NCBI RefSeq assembly: GCF_019443445.1
Contig: NZ_CP080378.1
Span: forward strand, 1,054,001 to 1,118,000
Origin: Massilia sp. PAMC28688
GTDB taxonomy: Bacteria; Pseudomonadota; Gammaproteobacteria; Burkholderiales; Burkholderiaceae_D
Length of the DNA stretch: 64,000 bases
Direction of reading: 5' to 3'
The translations under genes were made by a program, and so were the position numbers. The first letter of the stretch is position 1. Every line of letters begins with the position of its first letter. Under the pieces are notes generated by a model, which was not told where the DNA came from, made no database searches, and was given only the letters and a program-made list of their open reading frames with translations. Positions 1 through 13,352 of this stretch are shown piece by piece.

Positions 1-388
1 AGTCCAGCAGGGCGCCGCCGATATCGACCTTGGAAATATTCTTGGCCACGCCCAGGTTCAGCGACAGCAAAAAGGGAATGGTGTTGACGGGGACCTGGGG
101 ACAATGCGCCTTCATGGCAGCGATGAAGCGCGGTGATTCCACCACCGCCACCACCTTGTCGCCGCTCATGAACTGCAGCACGCTGGTGATGCTGTGGCCT
201 TTTCCGATCGACTGGTAGATGAAGCGGTTAAAATCGCGGTCGACCTTTTTAAAGTCAAGTTCATCCGGCGTCATGAGGCCGGACAGGTAATACAGTCCCA
301 GCGCCGTGCGGAACCACGCGGTTGCCTCGACGGTACCGCGTCCGCAGCGCGTAACGGCCAGAACGTTCTCTTTAATAACGCTATCCAT
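1..388 (-). CDS. Hypothetical protein, truncated by the window edge (N-terminal part)
   Basis: An open frame runs without a stop from an ATG at 388 (minus strand) to the first base of the window, about 129 codons. Codon use and base composition fit a real gene. The translated start is MDSVIKENVLAVTRC and later parts include a segment reading FLLSLNLGVAKNISKVDIG near the edge. I do not recognise a family or motif. It diverges from the ABC transporter gene that starts at 500, so the 111 bp between them should hold both promoters. An in-frame GTG five codons upstream (403) is an alternative start, since an AGGA lies very close to it. The C-terminus lies outside the window, so no function is proposed. 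Confidence 0.55.
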   Translation of the reverse strand, partial: MDSVIKENVLAVTRCGRGTVEATAWFRTALGLYYLSGLMTPDELDFKKVDRDFNRFIYQSIGKGHSITSVLQFMSGDKVVAVVESPRFIAAMKAHCPQVPVNTIPFLLSLNLGVAKNISKVDIGGALLD

Positions 389-444
389 CCGGACATTATC
401 CACATTTCCTGGCGGATTGGCGCTGGAATTGCATGGCAGCCGTG

Positions 445-474
445 TTGCTAGCGCGAATTTGTGCATGCTACCCT
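445..474 (+). promoter_or_regulatory. Possible sigma70 promoter for the NatAB-type ABC genes
   Basis: TTGCTA at 445-450 and TACCCT at 469-474 are separated by 18 bases and lie 26 bases before the ABC ATPase start. The match is partial and is judged by eye only. Confidence 0.3.
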
Positions 475-499
475 CATACTTTAACGACAGGATGGCCCG

Positions 500-1282
500 A
501 TGATCGAAGTTTTTGGCCTGGCAAAGCGCTTTGCGACGCCTCCCCACAAGGAGCGGCGGGCCAGACAGCGCGACGTGCGCGAGCATGATGGCTGGTTTCA
601 CGCCGTGCGCGACGTGTCGTTCCAGTGCGCGCCCGGAGAAGTGCTGGGCCTGCTCGGACCGAACGGGGCCGGCAAGACCACCACCTTGCGCATCCTCTCG
701 ACCGCCCTGCGCCCGGATGCGGGCACGGCCTTCATCAATGGCATGGACGTGCTGGCCGAACCGCTGGAAGCGCGCAAGCGCATCGGGTTCCTGTCCGGCA
801 GCACCGGCCTGTACGGGCGCCTGACCGCGCGCGAGAATGTCGAATACTTCGGCCGCCTGCACGGCATGGCGCCCGAGCGCATCAAGGCGCGCTGCAATGC
901 CCTGTTCGAGCAGCTGCAGATGCACGAATTTGCGCACAAGCGGGCCGACCACCTGTCCACCGGCATGAAGCAGAAGTGTGCCATTGCCCGCACCGTCATC
1001 CACGAGCCGCAGATCGTGATCCTGGACGAGCCGACCACGGGCCTGGACGTCATGTCGGCCAAAATCCTGCTCGACTTCATTGCCAGCTACAAGGCGCTGG
1101 GCGTGCCACTGATCTTTTCCACCCACCACCTGCACGAAGTGGAAAAGCTGTGCGACCGCGTATGCGTGATCAATCACGGCAAGACTGCCTTCAACGGCAG
1201 CCTGGCCGAGATGCGCCACCTGGGCGGCAGCGAGGACCTGTACGACGCCTTTGTCAGCGTCATCAACGAGGAGCCTGTCTAG
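500..1282 (+). CDS. natA: ABC transporter ATP-binding protein, NatA-type
   Basis: This 260-residue protein is the nucleotide-binding subunit of an ABC-2 type exporter. The Walker A motif GPNGAGKT lies near residues 53-60, the signature is a variant LSTGMKQK, and Walker B reads IVILDEP, followed by a switch histidine in STHH. The first 35 residues carry a charged insertion (KERRARQRD) between the first strand and the rest of the domain. The next gene begins on the base after this stop codon and encodes a NatB-like permease, so the pair should form one transporter. NatAB in Bacillus exports sodium. Substrate here cannot be read from sequence, and the symbol reflects family resemblance only. Confidence 0.85.
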   Translation: MIEVFGLAKRFATPPHKERRARQRDVREHDGWFHAVRDVSFQCAPGEVLGLLGPNGAGKTTTLRILSTALRPDAGTAFINGMDVLAEPLEARKRIGFLSGSTGLYGRLTARENVEYFGRLHGMAPERIKARCNALFEQLQMHEFAHKRADHLSTGMKQKCAIARTVIHEPQIVILDEPTTGLDVMSAKILLDFIASYKALGVPLIFSTHHLHEVEKLCDRVCVINHGKTAFNGSLAEMRHLGGSEDLYDAFVSVINEEPV

Positions 1283-2479
1283 ATGTGGACCGTCTACCTC
1301 AAGGAAATGCTCGAACTGCTGCGCGACCGCAAGACCTTCATCTTCACGGTGCTGGTGCCGATTGTCGCCATGCCGCTCATCTTTGCCGGCCTGGGCTACC
1401 TCAGTTCTTCGATGTTCAAGAAATCCGAAAATGCGGAACTGACCTACGCCGTCTTCGGCAAGCAGAATGCGCCCCAGCTGTCGGAGCGCTTTGCCCGCGA
1501 AAAGGGCTTTCGCGAAGTGCCGCTGGCGGCCCAGGACGACATCAAGCGCGCCATCGACGACGACCGCATCAAGTTTGCACTGGTGATTCCCGACGGCTTT
1601 GAAGCAACGCTCAACCGGCATCTCCAGGCTGGCGTGGCCCTGCACTACAACAATGCCGTGGCGGTGGACGTCACGCGCAAGCGCGTTACCGCCGTCATCG
1701 ACGCCCACAACCACGCCCTGCGCGAAGATGCGCTGTCGGCCATGAAGATGAGCAAGGCGGAACTGCGCTACGTCCTCAATCCGATCCGGCTCGAAGAAAT
1801 CTCCACCGCCGGCACGCGCGAGCGCCTGGGCGCCATCGTGGGCGGCTTTTTGCCCTACATCCTGCTGATGGTGTGCCTGATGGCCGCCATGTACCCGGCC
1901 ATTGACCTGGGCGCGGGCGAAAAGGAGCGCGGCACCCTGGAAACGCTGCTGCTGGCCCCCATTCCCCGCACCCAGCTGGTGCTGGCCAAGTTCCTGGTCC
2001 TGTTTTCGGTGGGCCTGATGTCGGCCCTGCTGATGGTGGCCAGCATGGGACTGCTGCTGTCGCTGTTCGGCGAGCGCCTCGAAGGCAGCCTGGCGCTGCT
2101 GGTTCGGGCCGTGGGCGCGCTCGACCTGGCCATGGTGGCACTCATGCTCATGCCCACGGCCGCCATTTTCGCCTCCATCCTGCTGTCCATTTCCATTTAT
2201 GCCAAGAGCTACAAGGAAGCGGCCGGCATGGTCTCGCCCCTGATGATGCTGGTGATCGTGCCGATCGTGGTGGCCATGCTGCCCGGCGTCGAGCTCAACT
2301 GGTTCTGGTCCATGGTGCCGCTGACCAATGTTTCCCTGGCCATGAAGGAACTGGTCAAGGGCACCATGGATTACCGCATGTTTTCCGCCATCCTGCTCTC
2401 GACCACCCTCATTGCCGGCGCCCTGCTGGCCTGGTGCTGCCGCTGGTTCAACCGGGAGGAAGTGTTGTTTCGTAACTAA
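1283..2479 (+). CDS. natB: ABC transporter permease, NatB-type (ABC-2 family)
   Basis: This 398-residue membrane protein has one N-terminal transmembrane segment (about residues 18-40), a large extracytoplasmic domain of roughly 130-140 residues, and then about five C-terminal membrane segments starting near residue 190. That is the layout of ABC-2 permeases such as NatB and CcmB-like exporters. The motif GEKERGTLETLLLAPI before the third membrane segment is the typical conserved cytoplasmic loop of this family. It starts directly after the ATPase stop codon, so translation is probably coupled. Two copies, or one with another half, would be needed for a full transporter. The exported substrate is unknown. 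Confidence 0.85.
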   Translation: MWTVYLKEMLELLRDRKTFIFTVLVPIVAMPLIFAGLGYLSSSMFKKSENAELTYAVFGKQNAPQLSERFAREKGFREVPLAAQDDIKRAIDDDRIKFALVIPDGFEATLNRHLQAGVALHYNNAVAVDVTRKRVTAVIDAHNHALREDALSAMKMSKAELRYVLNPIRLEEISTAGTRERLGAIVGGFLPYILLMVCLMAAMYPAIDLGAGEKERGTLETLLLAPIPRTQLVLAKFLVLFSVGLMSALLMVASMGLLLSLFGERLEGSLALLVRAVGALDLAMVALMLMPTAAIFASILLSISIYAKSYKEAAGMVSPLMMLVIVPIVVAMLPGVELNWFWSMVPLTNVSLAMKELVKGTMDYRMFSAILLSTTLIAGALLAWCCRWFNREEVLFRN

Positions 2480-2652
2480 CTTTCCATCAAGAACCCTTGC
2501 AACAGGGCGCCGCCCTGCTACCCTGTTTGCGCACTTCGCACCGGTCAAATTGCCGCCTATCGCAAGAAGCGGGCCACCGGGGCGCGCATTTAATACAATG
2601 CAATAATAAAAATCCCATGCACAGCATGGGCGTACTGGATCAGGAGTCAGGA

Positions 2653-3543
2653 ATGGAATTACGCATCCGCAATTTGTCCAAGACCTACGCCAATGGCGTG
2701 GTGGCCCTGGACAAGGTCAGTCTGAACATCCCGGCCGGGATGTTTGGCTTGCTGGGCCCGAACGGCGCCGGCAAGTCGACCCTGATGCGCACCCTGGCCA
2801 CCTTGCAGGAATGCGATTCCGGCTCGGTCTTCTTTGGCGAACTCGATGTGCTGGACGACAAGGATGAGATCCGCCGCCTGCTGGGCTACCTGCCGCAGGA
2901 CTTCGGCCTGTACCCGAAGGTGACCGCCTACGAGCTGCTCGACCATTTTGCGGTGCTCAAGGGCCTGGCGCACCGGGGCCGGCGGCGCGAGGTGGTCGAC
3001 GGCCTGCTCCAGCAAACCAATCTGTTCGAGGTGCGCAACCAGCGCCTGGGCGGCTTTTCGGGCGGGATGCGCCAGCGTTTCGGCATTGCCCAGGCGCTGC
3101 TGGGCGACCCGCAGCTGATCATTGTCGACGAGCCCACTGCCGGCCTCGATCCCCAGGAGCGGGTGCGCTTTCACAACCTGCTGTCCGACATTGGCGAAGA
3201 CAAGACCGTGATCCTGTCCACCCACATTGTGTCCGACGTGTCGGACTTGTGCGCCAACATGGCCATCATTAACAAGGGCCAGGTGCTGCTGTGCGGGGAA
3301 CCGCAAAAGCTGATCGACGACATCGATGAAAAAATCTGGGCCCGCTTCGTGACCAAGCAGGAGCTGGCCCACTTCCAGCGCGAACACGATGTCATCTCCA
3401 CCCGCCTGCTCACCGGCCGCACCCTGATCCACGTGTATGCCGAGCGCGATCCGGGCGAAGGCTTCGAGCCGATCGCCGGCGACCTGGAAGACGTCTACTT
3501 CGCCACCATCGCCGGCCGCCACGGCGCCGCAGGTGCCTGCTAG
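2653..3543 (+). CDS. ABC transporter ATP-binding protein paired with the permease-peptidase fusion
   Basis: This 296-residue ATPase has Walker A GPNGAGKS near residues 36-43, a signature region FSGGMRQR, Walker [12 protein letters not shown] and the switch histidine in STHI. The ATG at 2653 is chosen because AGGAGT stands five bases before it and homology to ABC ATPases begins immediately ([12 protein letters not shown]); the frame is open further upstream but shows no family similarity. The C-terminal 70 residues form the extra domain common in exporter ATPases. The following gene starts one base after the stop, so this subunit very likely energises that fused permease-peptidase. It is a different branch of ATPase from the NatA-like one 1.4 kb upstream. 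Confidence 0.9.
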   Translation: MELRIRNLSKTYANGVVALDKVSLNIPAGMFGLLGPNGAGKSTLMRTLATLQECDSGSVFFGELDVLDDKDEIRRLLGYLPQDFGLYPKVTAYELLDHFAVLKGLAHRGRRREVVDGLLQQTNLFEVRNQRLGGFSGGMRQRFGIAQALLGDPQLIIVDEPTAGLDPQERVRFHNLLSDIGEDKTVILSTHIVSDVSDLCANMAIINKGQVLLCGEPQKLIDDIDEKIWARFVTKQELAHFQREHDVISTRLLTGRTLIHVYAERDPGEGFEPIAGDLEDVYFATIAGRHGAAGAC

Positions 3544-3544
3544 C

Positions 3545-6500
3545 ATGGCGTCGATGCTGCATATCGCCCTGTTCGAGGCCCGCCAGCGCCTCCGGCTGCT
3601 CTCGACCTGGGTGTACTTTGGCATGTTCTTTTCGCTGGCCATGCTGTGGATGGCAGCGGCCGGCGGCGTGTTCCGCGAAGCCTTTGTCTCGTTTGGCGGC
3701 CAGGTCGCCATCAATGCCCCGTTTTCGATCTCGATCACCGTATCCTTCCTCGGCAGCCTGGGCGTGATCGTGGTGGCGGCCATGGTGGGCCGCTCGGTCC
3801 AGCAGGACTTCGAGTACGACATGCACCACTTCTTCTTCACCGCCCCGATCCGCAAGCGCGACTATGTGTTCGGCCGCTTCCTGGGCGCGGCCGCTACCCT
3901 GGCCATTGTGTTTTCCAGCGTGCTGCTGGGCGCCTGGCTGGGCACGTTCATCCCCGGCATTGCCCCCGAGCGGCTGGGACCGGCGGTGTTCTGGCACTAT
4001 CTGCAGCCCTACCTGACGCTGATGCTGCCCAACCTGTTCATCTTTGGCGCCATCTTCTTTGTCCTGGCCGCGCTCACGCGCCGCATGCTGCCCGTGTACG
4101 TGGCCAGCGTGGTGATGCTGATCGGTTACATCGTGGCGCCGTCCCTGGCGCGCGACCTCGATTACAAGGCGCTGGCCGCCCTGATCGACCCGTTCGGCAC
4201 GGCGGCGGTGATCAACATGACCGAGTACTGGACCATTTCGGAGCGCAATACCAGGCTCATTCCCTTCGAAGGCCTGTACCTGCTCAACCGCGTCCTGTGG
4301 AGCGGCTTTGCGCTGGTGGTGCTGCTGCTCGGCTACTGGCGCTTCCACCTGGTGGGCACCGTGGACAGCCGCGCCGTGCGCCGCAGCGAAGGCGAGGCGC
4401 CACTGCAGCTGTCGCACAGCGCCATTGCCACCGCCGAAGCACCCGACTTTGGCAGCGGCACCATGGCCATGCTCATGCTGCGCTCGACCTGGATGAACCT
4501 GCGCGAATCGGTCAGGGACGTGTATTTTGCCGTGATCCTGCTGGCCGCCGTGGCTGCCATCTTCTTCCTGTCCATGAACATGGGCAGCATGTTCGGCACC
4601 ACCACCTATCCGGTCACCTACCTGGTGCTGGAGGTGATCAAGGCGGCCCTGACCCTGTTCATGGTCGTCATCACCACTTTTTACGCCGGTGAACTGGTGT
4701 GGCGCGAGCGCGAGGCGCGCACCGCCGGCATGCTCGACGCCCTGCCCCTGCCCAGCTGGGTGCCCTTGCTGTCCAAGCTGTTTGCCCTGATCGGCCTGCA
4801 GGTGCTGGTGCTGGCAGTGGCCATGGTGTGCGGCATGCTGGTGCAGCTGTTCCATGGCTTTTACCGCTTCGAGGTGGCCCTGTACGTGCAGTCGCTGTTT
4901 CTGATCGCGCTGCCGTCCTATGTGCTGCTGGCCGTGCTGGCCATTGCCGTCCAGGTGCTGGTGAACCACAAGTACCTGGCCTACTTCGTGATGATCCTGT
5001 ATTACGCTGCCACCATCAGCGTCGATTCCCTGGGCCTGGACCACCCGATGCTGCTGTACGGCACCACGCCCGAATTCATCTATTCGGCCATGAACGGCTA
5101 CGGCCACTTCCTGGTGCGCGAGCGCGCCTTTAACCTGTACTGGGGCGGCGCCGCCCTCGTGCTGCTGGTGCTGTCCTGCGTGTTCTGGCCGCGCGGCAGC
5201 AATGCCGACTGGCGCAGCCGCGTGCAGCTGGCCCGGCGCAACCTGACGCTGCCGGTACTGACCGCCCTTGGCGCCGGCCTGCTCATCTTTGGCGCCACCG
5301 GCGCCACCCTGTATTACACCCTGCACGTCGATGGCAACTACGAGACCGCGTTCCAGGCCGACCAGCGCCGCGCGCAGTACGAGCGGCGCTACCGCCAGTT
5401 CGCCTTTGCGCCCCAGCCGCGCATCACCGATGTCGACCTGCGGGTGGCCATCGTGCCGGAACAGCGCCGGCTGGGCGTGATCGGCACCTATCAGCTGGAA
5501 AACAAGACGACCCGGCCCATCAGCGTGCTGGCCGTGTCGGTGGCGCCGGGACCGGCGGTGCGGCTCAAGCCGGGCCAGGGCGCACGCCTGCAGCTGGGCG
5601 ACCCGCAGCGCGGCTTTTATTTGTACCAGCTGGCCACGCCGATGGCGCCCGGCGCCCGCCTGGCGCTGTCGTTCGAGCTCGCGTTCGAACCTGGCGGCCT
5701 GGCCGGCATGGGCCGCGACAGCCCGGTGCTGGGCAACGGCACCTTCTTCAACAACGATATCCTGCCGCGCATCGGCTACCAGCAGGGCATGGAGCTGGTC
5801 GACGACCGCGACCGCAAGCGCCACGGCCTCGCCGCGCGCCAGGGCATGCTGGCGCCGGACGATCCGCGCGGGCAGGCCAACAGCTTTTTTGCCTCCGACA
5901 GCGACTGGATCAATTTCAATGCCGTCATCAGCACCAGCCCGGACCAGATTGCCGTGGCACCGGGCACGCTGGAAAAGGAATGGCTGGCCGGCGGCCGGCG
6001 CCATTTCCACTACCGCATGGACAAGCCGATCATGAATTTTTTTGCCGTGCAGTCGGCCAGGTATGAGGTGCGCCACGACCGCTGGCAGGACGTGATCATC
6101 GACATTTATTACCACCCGGGCCACGAGTACAACCTGGAGCGCATGATCAAGGGCGTCAAGGCCGCGCTGGCCTACAACACCACCCACTTCAGCCCATACC
6201 AGCACAAGATGGTGCGCATTGTCGAATTCCCCCGCTACCAGGCGTACGCGCAGTCCTATCCGGCCACCATCCCGTATTCCGAGGGTCTGGGCTTCATTGC
6301 CAAGGTCGAAGAAGACAACCCGCGCGATATCGACTACCCGTTCTACGTGAGCGCCCATGAAGTGGCGCACCAGTGGTGGGGCCACCAGCTGGTCGGCTCC
6401 AACACCCGCGGCGCCCAGCTGCTGTCGGAAACGCTGGCCGGCTATTCGGCCCTGATGGTGATGAAGGACGAGGTGGGTCCGGCCCGGATGCGCCGCTTCC

Positions 6501-7120
6501 TGCGCTACGACCTGTCCGGCTACCTGCGCGGGCGCGCCATGGAGAAACGGCGCGAAGTGCCGCTGGCCGACAGTGAAAACCAGCCCTACCTGCACTACCA
6601 CAAGGGCAGCCTGGCCATGTACCGCCTGCAGGAAGCCATGGGCGAAGACAAGATCAACACGGTGCTGCACGGACTGCTGGCAGGCCACGCCTTCCACGCC
6701 GCGCCCTACCCTTCGGTGACGGTGCTGCTGGACGGCCTGCGCGCCGCCGCCACCCCGGCCCAGCAAGCCCTGGTCACGGAATTGTTTGAATCGATCATCC
6801 TGTACCAGAACCGCGCCGTGCAGGCACGCGCCGTGCCCCAGGGCGACGGCAAATACAGCGTGACCGTCAAGGCGCATGTCAGCAAGGTGCGGGCCGGCCC
6901 CACGGGCGAGGAGCGCGAGGTGGCCCTGGGCGACTATATTGAATTCGGCGTCGATGACAAGGATGGCAAGCCGCTGGCGCGCGTGCGCCAGCGGGTGACC
7001 GCGAACGAGGTCAGCGTGACCATGGTGGTGGGCGCCGAGCCGGCCCGGGCCGGGGTCGACCCTGACCACAAGCTGATCGACCGCAAACCGGGCGACAATA
7101 TGATCGGGGTCCAGCGCTAG
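3545..7120 (+). CDS. ABC-type permease fused to an M1 (gluzincin) aminopeptidase-like domain
   Basis: This 1191-residue protein has two blocks of about six membrane helices each (roughly residues 20-275 and 320-590), resembling two ABC-2 permease halves in tandem, followed by a soluble region of about 600 residues with an M1-family zinc peptidase core. The zinc motif HEVAH sits at residues 938-942, followed by QWWGHQ, and the third ligand is probably Glu962 in SETLAGY. The preceding gene encodes its ATPase. Fusions of this kind occur in proteobacteria and Bacteroidetes, but I know of no clear substrate. The soluble domain follows the last helix, so it may lie outside the membrane and trim or sense peptides linked to transport; that is inference. 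The ATG at 3554 is an alternative start. Confidence 0.85.
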   Translation: MASMLHIALFEARQRLRLLSTWVYFGMFFSLAMLWMAAAGGVFREAFVSFGGQVAINAPFSISITVSFLGSLGVIVVAAMVGRSVQQDFEYDMHHFFFTAPIRKRDYVFGRFLGAAATLAIVFSSVLLGAWLGTFIPGIAPERLGPAVFWHYLQPYLTLMLPNLFIFGAIFFVLAALTRRMLPVYVASVVMLIGYIVAPSLARDLDYKALAALIDPFGTAAVINMTEYWTISERNTRLIPFEGLYLLNRVLWSGFALVVLLLGYWRFHLVGTVDSRAVRRSEGEAPLQLSHSAIATAEAPDFGSGTMAMLMLRSTWMNLRESVRDVYFAVILLAAVAAIFFLSMNMGSMFGTTTYPVTYLVLEVIKAALTLFMVVITTFYAGELVWREREARTAGMLDALPLPSWVPLLSKLFALIGLQVLVLAVAMVCGMLVQLFHGFYRFEVALYVQSLFLIALPSYVLLAVLAIAVQVLVNHKYLAYFVMILYYAATISVDSLGLDHPMLLYGTTPEFIYSAMNGYGHFLVRERAFNLYWGGAALVLLVLSCVFWPRGSNADWRSRVQLARRNLTLPVLTALGAGLLIFGATGATLYYTLHVDGNYETAFQADQRRAQYERRYRQFAFAPQPRITDVDLRVAIVPEQRRLGVIGTYQLENKTTRPISVLAVSVAPGPAVRLKPGQGARLQLGDPQRGFYLYQLATPMAPGARLALSFELAFEPGGLAGMGRDSPVLGNGTFFNNDILPRIGYQQGMELVDDRDRKRHGLAARQGMLAPDDPRGQANSFFASDSDWINFNAVISTSPDQIAVAPGTLEKEWLAGGRRHFHYRMDKPIMNFFAVQSARYEVRHDRWQDVIIDIYYHPGHEYNLERMIKGVKAALAYNTTHFSPYQHKMVRIVEFPRYQAYAQSYPATIPYSEGLGFIAKVEEDNPRDIDYPFYVSAHEVAHQWWGHQLVGSNTRGAQLLSETLAGYSALMVMKDEVGPARMRRFLRYDLSGYLRGRAMEKRREVPLADSENQPYLHYHKGSLAMYRLQEAMGEDKINTVLHGLLAGHAFHAAPYPSVTVLLDGLRAAATPAQQALVTELFESIILYQNRAVQARAVPQGDGKYSVTVKAHVSKVRAGPTGEEREVALGDYIEFGVDDKDGKPLARVRQRVTANEVSVTMVVGAEPARAGVDPDHKLIDRKPGDNMIGVQR

Positions 7121-7189
7121 GCATCTCAACAAGGCGCTTTGAATGTTTCTGTTCGTATAGAATTGGCGCTTTTGTAACGGAAGAGCAGC

Positions 7190-10645
<3,456 letters not shown>

Positions 10646-11473
10646 ATGAATAATCCGGACAGCGGCACGATCGAACTGCGCCTGCTGATGGAGGCGATCT
10701 ACCTGAAGTACAGCTATGACTTCCGGGACTATTCCGGCGCCTCGCAAAAGCGCCGCGTGCATCACGCCCTGCATCAGATGGATTGCGAGAGCATCTCCGA
10801 GCTGCAGGCGCGCGTGCTGCACGACCCGGACGCCTTCATGACGCTGCTGCAATACCTCACCATCCCCACCAGCGAAATGTTCCGCGACCCCGCCTACTTC
10901 CTGGCCCTGCGCGAACAGGTGGTGCCGCACCTGCACACCTACCCCTCGCTCAAGATCTGGATCGCCGGCTGCAGCACCGGTGAGGAAGTCTATTCGATCG
11001 CCATCATGCTCAAGGAAGAAGGCTTGCTCGAGCGCTCCATCATCTACGCCACCGACATCAACCCGCAATCGCTGGAGCGGGCGCGCAAGGGCGTCTATCC
11101 GCTCGAGCGCATGCGCGCCTATACTGCCAGCTACCAGATGGCGGGCGGGCGCGCGGCGCTGTCGGACTACTACACGGCAGCCTACGACAGCGTGCTGTTT
11201 GACCGCAGCCTGATCGACAATGTCAGCTTTGCCGACCACAGCCTGGCAACCGACAGCGTCTTTTCCGAGACCCACCTGGTGTGCTGCCGCAATGTACTGA
11301 TCTATTTCAACCGCCGCCTGCAGGAGCGGGCCCTGGGCCTGTTCCACGATTCGCTGTGCTACCGCGGCTTCCTGGGGCTGGGCAGCAAGGAAACCATCGA
11401 CTTTTCGGCCTATGCCGGTGCCTTTGAACCGCTGGTCAAACCGGAGCGCATCTACCGGAAGGTGGCGAAATGA
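10646..11473 (+). CDS. cheR: CheR-type protein-glutamate methyltransferase
   Basis: This 275-residue enzyme has the two-part CheR layout: an N-terminal helical domain (about residues 1-75) and a SAM-dependent methyltransferase domain. The SAM-binding region reads AGCSTGEEVYS, and the family motif NVLIYFNRR occurs near residue 215. CheR methylates glutamates of chemoreceptors using S-adenosylmethionine. It starts on the base after the hybrid kinase stop and its own stop overlaps the CheB start by four bases. There is no chemoreceptor, CheA or CheW gene in the window, so its target may be a receptor encoded elsewhere or a kinase in this cassette. The symbol names the family, not a proven chemotaxis role. 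Confidence 0.9.
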   Translation: MNNPDSGTIELRLLMEAIYLKYSYDFRDYSGASQKRRVHHALHQMDCESISELQARVLHDPDAFMTLLQYLTIPTSEMFRDPAYFLALREQVVPHLHTYPSLKIWIAGCSTGEEVYSIAIMLKEEGLLERSIIYATDINPQSLERARKGVYPLERMRAYTASYQMAGGRAALSDYYTAAYDSVLFDRSLIDNVSFADHSLATDSVFSETHLVCCRNVLIYFNRRLQERALGLFHDSLCYRGFLGLGSKETIDFSAYAGAFEPLVKPERIYRKVAK

Positions 11474-12081
11474 GCCAGCCCAACACCCAGCCGCGGCAAA
11501 AGCCGCGCCAGCGCCGCCACATCCAGGCACTCGTCATCGGCGCCTCCGCCGGCGGTATCGACGCCCTCCTGCGCCTGCTCCCCGGCCTGCACCCAGGCTT
11601 TCGCTTTCCGGTGGTGGTGGTGCTGCATGTACCGGAAGACCGCGACAGCCGCCTGGCCGAGGTATTCCAGCAGCACCTGCCCATGCCGGTCCTGCAGGCG
11701 CAGGACAAGGAGATGCTGCAGCCTGGCCGCGTCTACTTTGCCCCGCCCGGCTATCATCTGTCGATTGAAAGGGACCGCAGCTTTTCCCTCAGCCAGGAAG
11801 ACCCGGTGCATTTTTCGCGCCCGTCCATCGATGTGCTCATGGCGTCGGCCGCCGACGCCTACGGCGCCGACATCTGCGCCATCCTGCTGACCGGCGCCAG
11901 CCAGGACGGGGCGGCGGGCCTGGCCAGCATCACCGACAGCGGCGGGCTGACGATCGCCCAGGACCCGCAGGATGCCGAAATTTCGACCATGCCGGCGGCG
12001 GCGATTCGTCTGCGCCAGCCGGAAATGATCCTGCCGCTGCGCGAGATGAACGCGCTGCTGGCAAAACTGGAGACCATGTGA
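11470..12081 (+). CDS. cheB: CheB-type methylesterase catalytic domain without receiver
   Basis: This 203-residue protein is only the C-terminal methylesterase half of CheB. The catalytic triad is visible as Ser26 in GASAGG, His53 in VLHVPE and Asp146 in LTGASQDGAAG. Normal CheB has an N-terminal receiver domain that activates the esterase when phosphorylated; here it is absent, so activity is either constitutive or controlled by partners. The gene overlaps cheR by four bases and its stop overlaps the next gene in TGATG. CheB removes methyl groups from, or deamidates, receptor glutamates and glutamines. Receivers in the flanking kinases could supply control in trans, which is inference. Confidence 0.9.
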   Translation: MSQPNTQPRQKPRQRRHIQALVIGASAGGIDALLRLLPGLHPGFRFPVVVVLHVPEDRDSRLAEVFQQHLPMPVLQAQDKEMLQPGRVYFAPPGYHLSIERDRSFSLSQEDPVHFSRPSIDVLMASAADAYGADICAILLTGASQDGAAGLASITDSGGLTIAQDPQDAEISTMPAAAIRLRQPEMILPLREMNALLAKLETM

Positions 12082-13271
12082 TGGCCATGAACGCGCCTGG
12101 CAGCCAAGAGCACACCACCAAACTGCTGATAGTCGACGACTTGCCGGAAAACCTGCTGGCCCTGTCGAAGATCATCGAGCAGGATGACCGCATCATCTAC
12201 CAGGCCAGTTCCGGCGAGCAGGCCCTGTCGCTGCTGCTCGAACACGACTTCGCGCTGGCCATTGTCGACGTCATGATGCCGGGGATGGATGGCTTTGAAC
12301 TGGCAGAACTGATGCGCGGCACCGACCGCACGCGCCACGTGCCGATTGTCTTCGTCAGCGCGGCCGGCAAGGAACTCAATTACGCCTTCAAGGGCTACGA
12401 AACTGGCGCCGTCGATTTTCTGTACAAGCCGCTCGACATCGCGGCCGTCAAGAGCAAGGTCAATGTGTTTGTGGCCCTGTGCCAGCAGCGCCACGAAGTC
12501 AAGCGCCAGGTGGAGGCACTGGAACAAAGCCGGCGCGAACTGCGCGCCACCCAGGCCGAGCTTGAGCACGCGGTAAGAATGCGCGACGACTTCATGTCGA
12601 TGGTGGCGCACGAATTGCGCACCCCGCTCAACACCCTGTTCCTGGAAACCCAGCTGCGCGGCATGCAGCTTGAAAAAGGCAATATGGAAGCGTTCAGCGA
12701 AGATCTGTTGCGCACCATGGTCGCGCGCGACGGGCGCCAGATCCAGGCCATGATCCGCCTGATCAACGACATGGTCGACGTGACGCGCATCCGCAGCGGC
12801 AAGCTGTCGATCCGTCCTGCCCAGGCCGAGCTGGCCAGCCTGCTGGCGCGCATCGTCAGCGACCTGTCCCAGCGCACGGAAGCTGCCGGCGGCACCATCG
12901 AGCTGCATGCGCCGGCGCCGGTGGAAGGCGTGTGGGACGAGTTCCGCCTGGAGCAGATCATCATCAACCTCTTGACCAACGCGCTGCGCTATGGCGGACG
13001 CAAGCCGGTAAGAATCACGCTCACCACCGGCGAGGACCATGCCAGTATCGAGGTCAAGGACCAGGGCAGCGGCATTTCGCCGGAAGACCAGGAGCGCATC
13101 TTCAACCCGTTCGAGCGGGCCAGTACCAAGGAAGTGCGCGAAGGCCTGGGCCTCGGTCTGTACATCGCGCGCCAGCTGGCGGAATCCCACGGCGGCCGGC
13201 TGGAAGTGGAAAGTGTGCCCGGCCAGGGCGCCGCATTCCGCCTCACGCTGCCCCTGCATGCCCCCGCCTAG
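12081..13271 (+). CDS. Response regulator-histidine kinase hybrid (REC-HisKA-HATPase)
   Basis: This soluble 396-residue protein begins with a receiver domain (acceptor Asp63 in IVDVMMPG), continues through a short coiled coil, and ends in a histidine kinase with His177 in AHELRTP, an N box in NLLTNALRYGG and a G box around GLGLGLYIARQ. No membrane segment is present. The ATG at 12081 overlaps the cheB stop (TGATG); a GTG at 12078 is also possible. Proteins of this order usually take phosphate from an upstream kinase and pass signal on through their own kinase. It closes the cassette that begins with the CHASE3 kinase. No DNA-binding output or cyclase is encoded next to it, so the final output is unknown. 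Confidence 0.9.
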   Translation: MAMNAPGSQEHTTKLLIVDDLPENLLALSKIIEQDDRIIYQASSGEQALSLLLEHDFALAIVDVMMPGMDGFELAELMRGTDRTRHVPIVFVSAAGKELNYAFKGYETGAVDFLYKPLDIAAVKSKVNVFVALCQQRHEVKRQVEALEQSRRELRATQAELEHAVRMRDDFMSMVAHELRTPLNTLFLETQLRGMQLEKGNMEAFSEDLLRTMVARDGRQIQAMIRLINDMVDVTRIRSGKLSIRPAQAELASLLARIVSDLSQRTEAAGGTIELHAPAPVEGVWDEFRLEQIIINLLTNALRYGGRKPVRITLTTGEDHASIEVKDQGSGISPEDQERIFNPFERASTKEVREGLGLGLYIARQLAESHGGRLEVESVPGQGAAFRLTLPLHAPA

Positions 13272-13352
13272 GGCGGCCGCAGGCGGCAGCCACTCGGCAC
13301 GGAACGCCGCTGGCGGTATGATGGGAGCCCGAGCGCATTGTGGAGCCTTTCA

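Noticed and set aside
7139..7163. TTGAAT and TATAGAAT before the hybrid kinase as a promoter
   Set aside because: The spacing between the elements is only 11-13 bases, too short for a sigma70 promoter.
12078..12083. GTG start for the REC-kinase gene three bases earlier
   Set aside because: Possible, but the ATG at 12081 gives the usual TGATG coupling with cheB and is the more common start codon.
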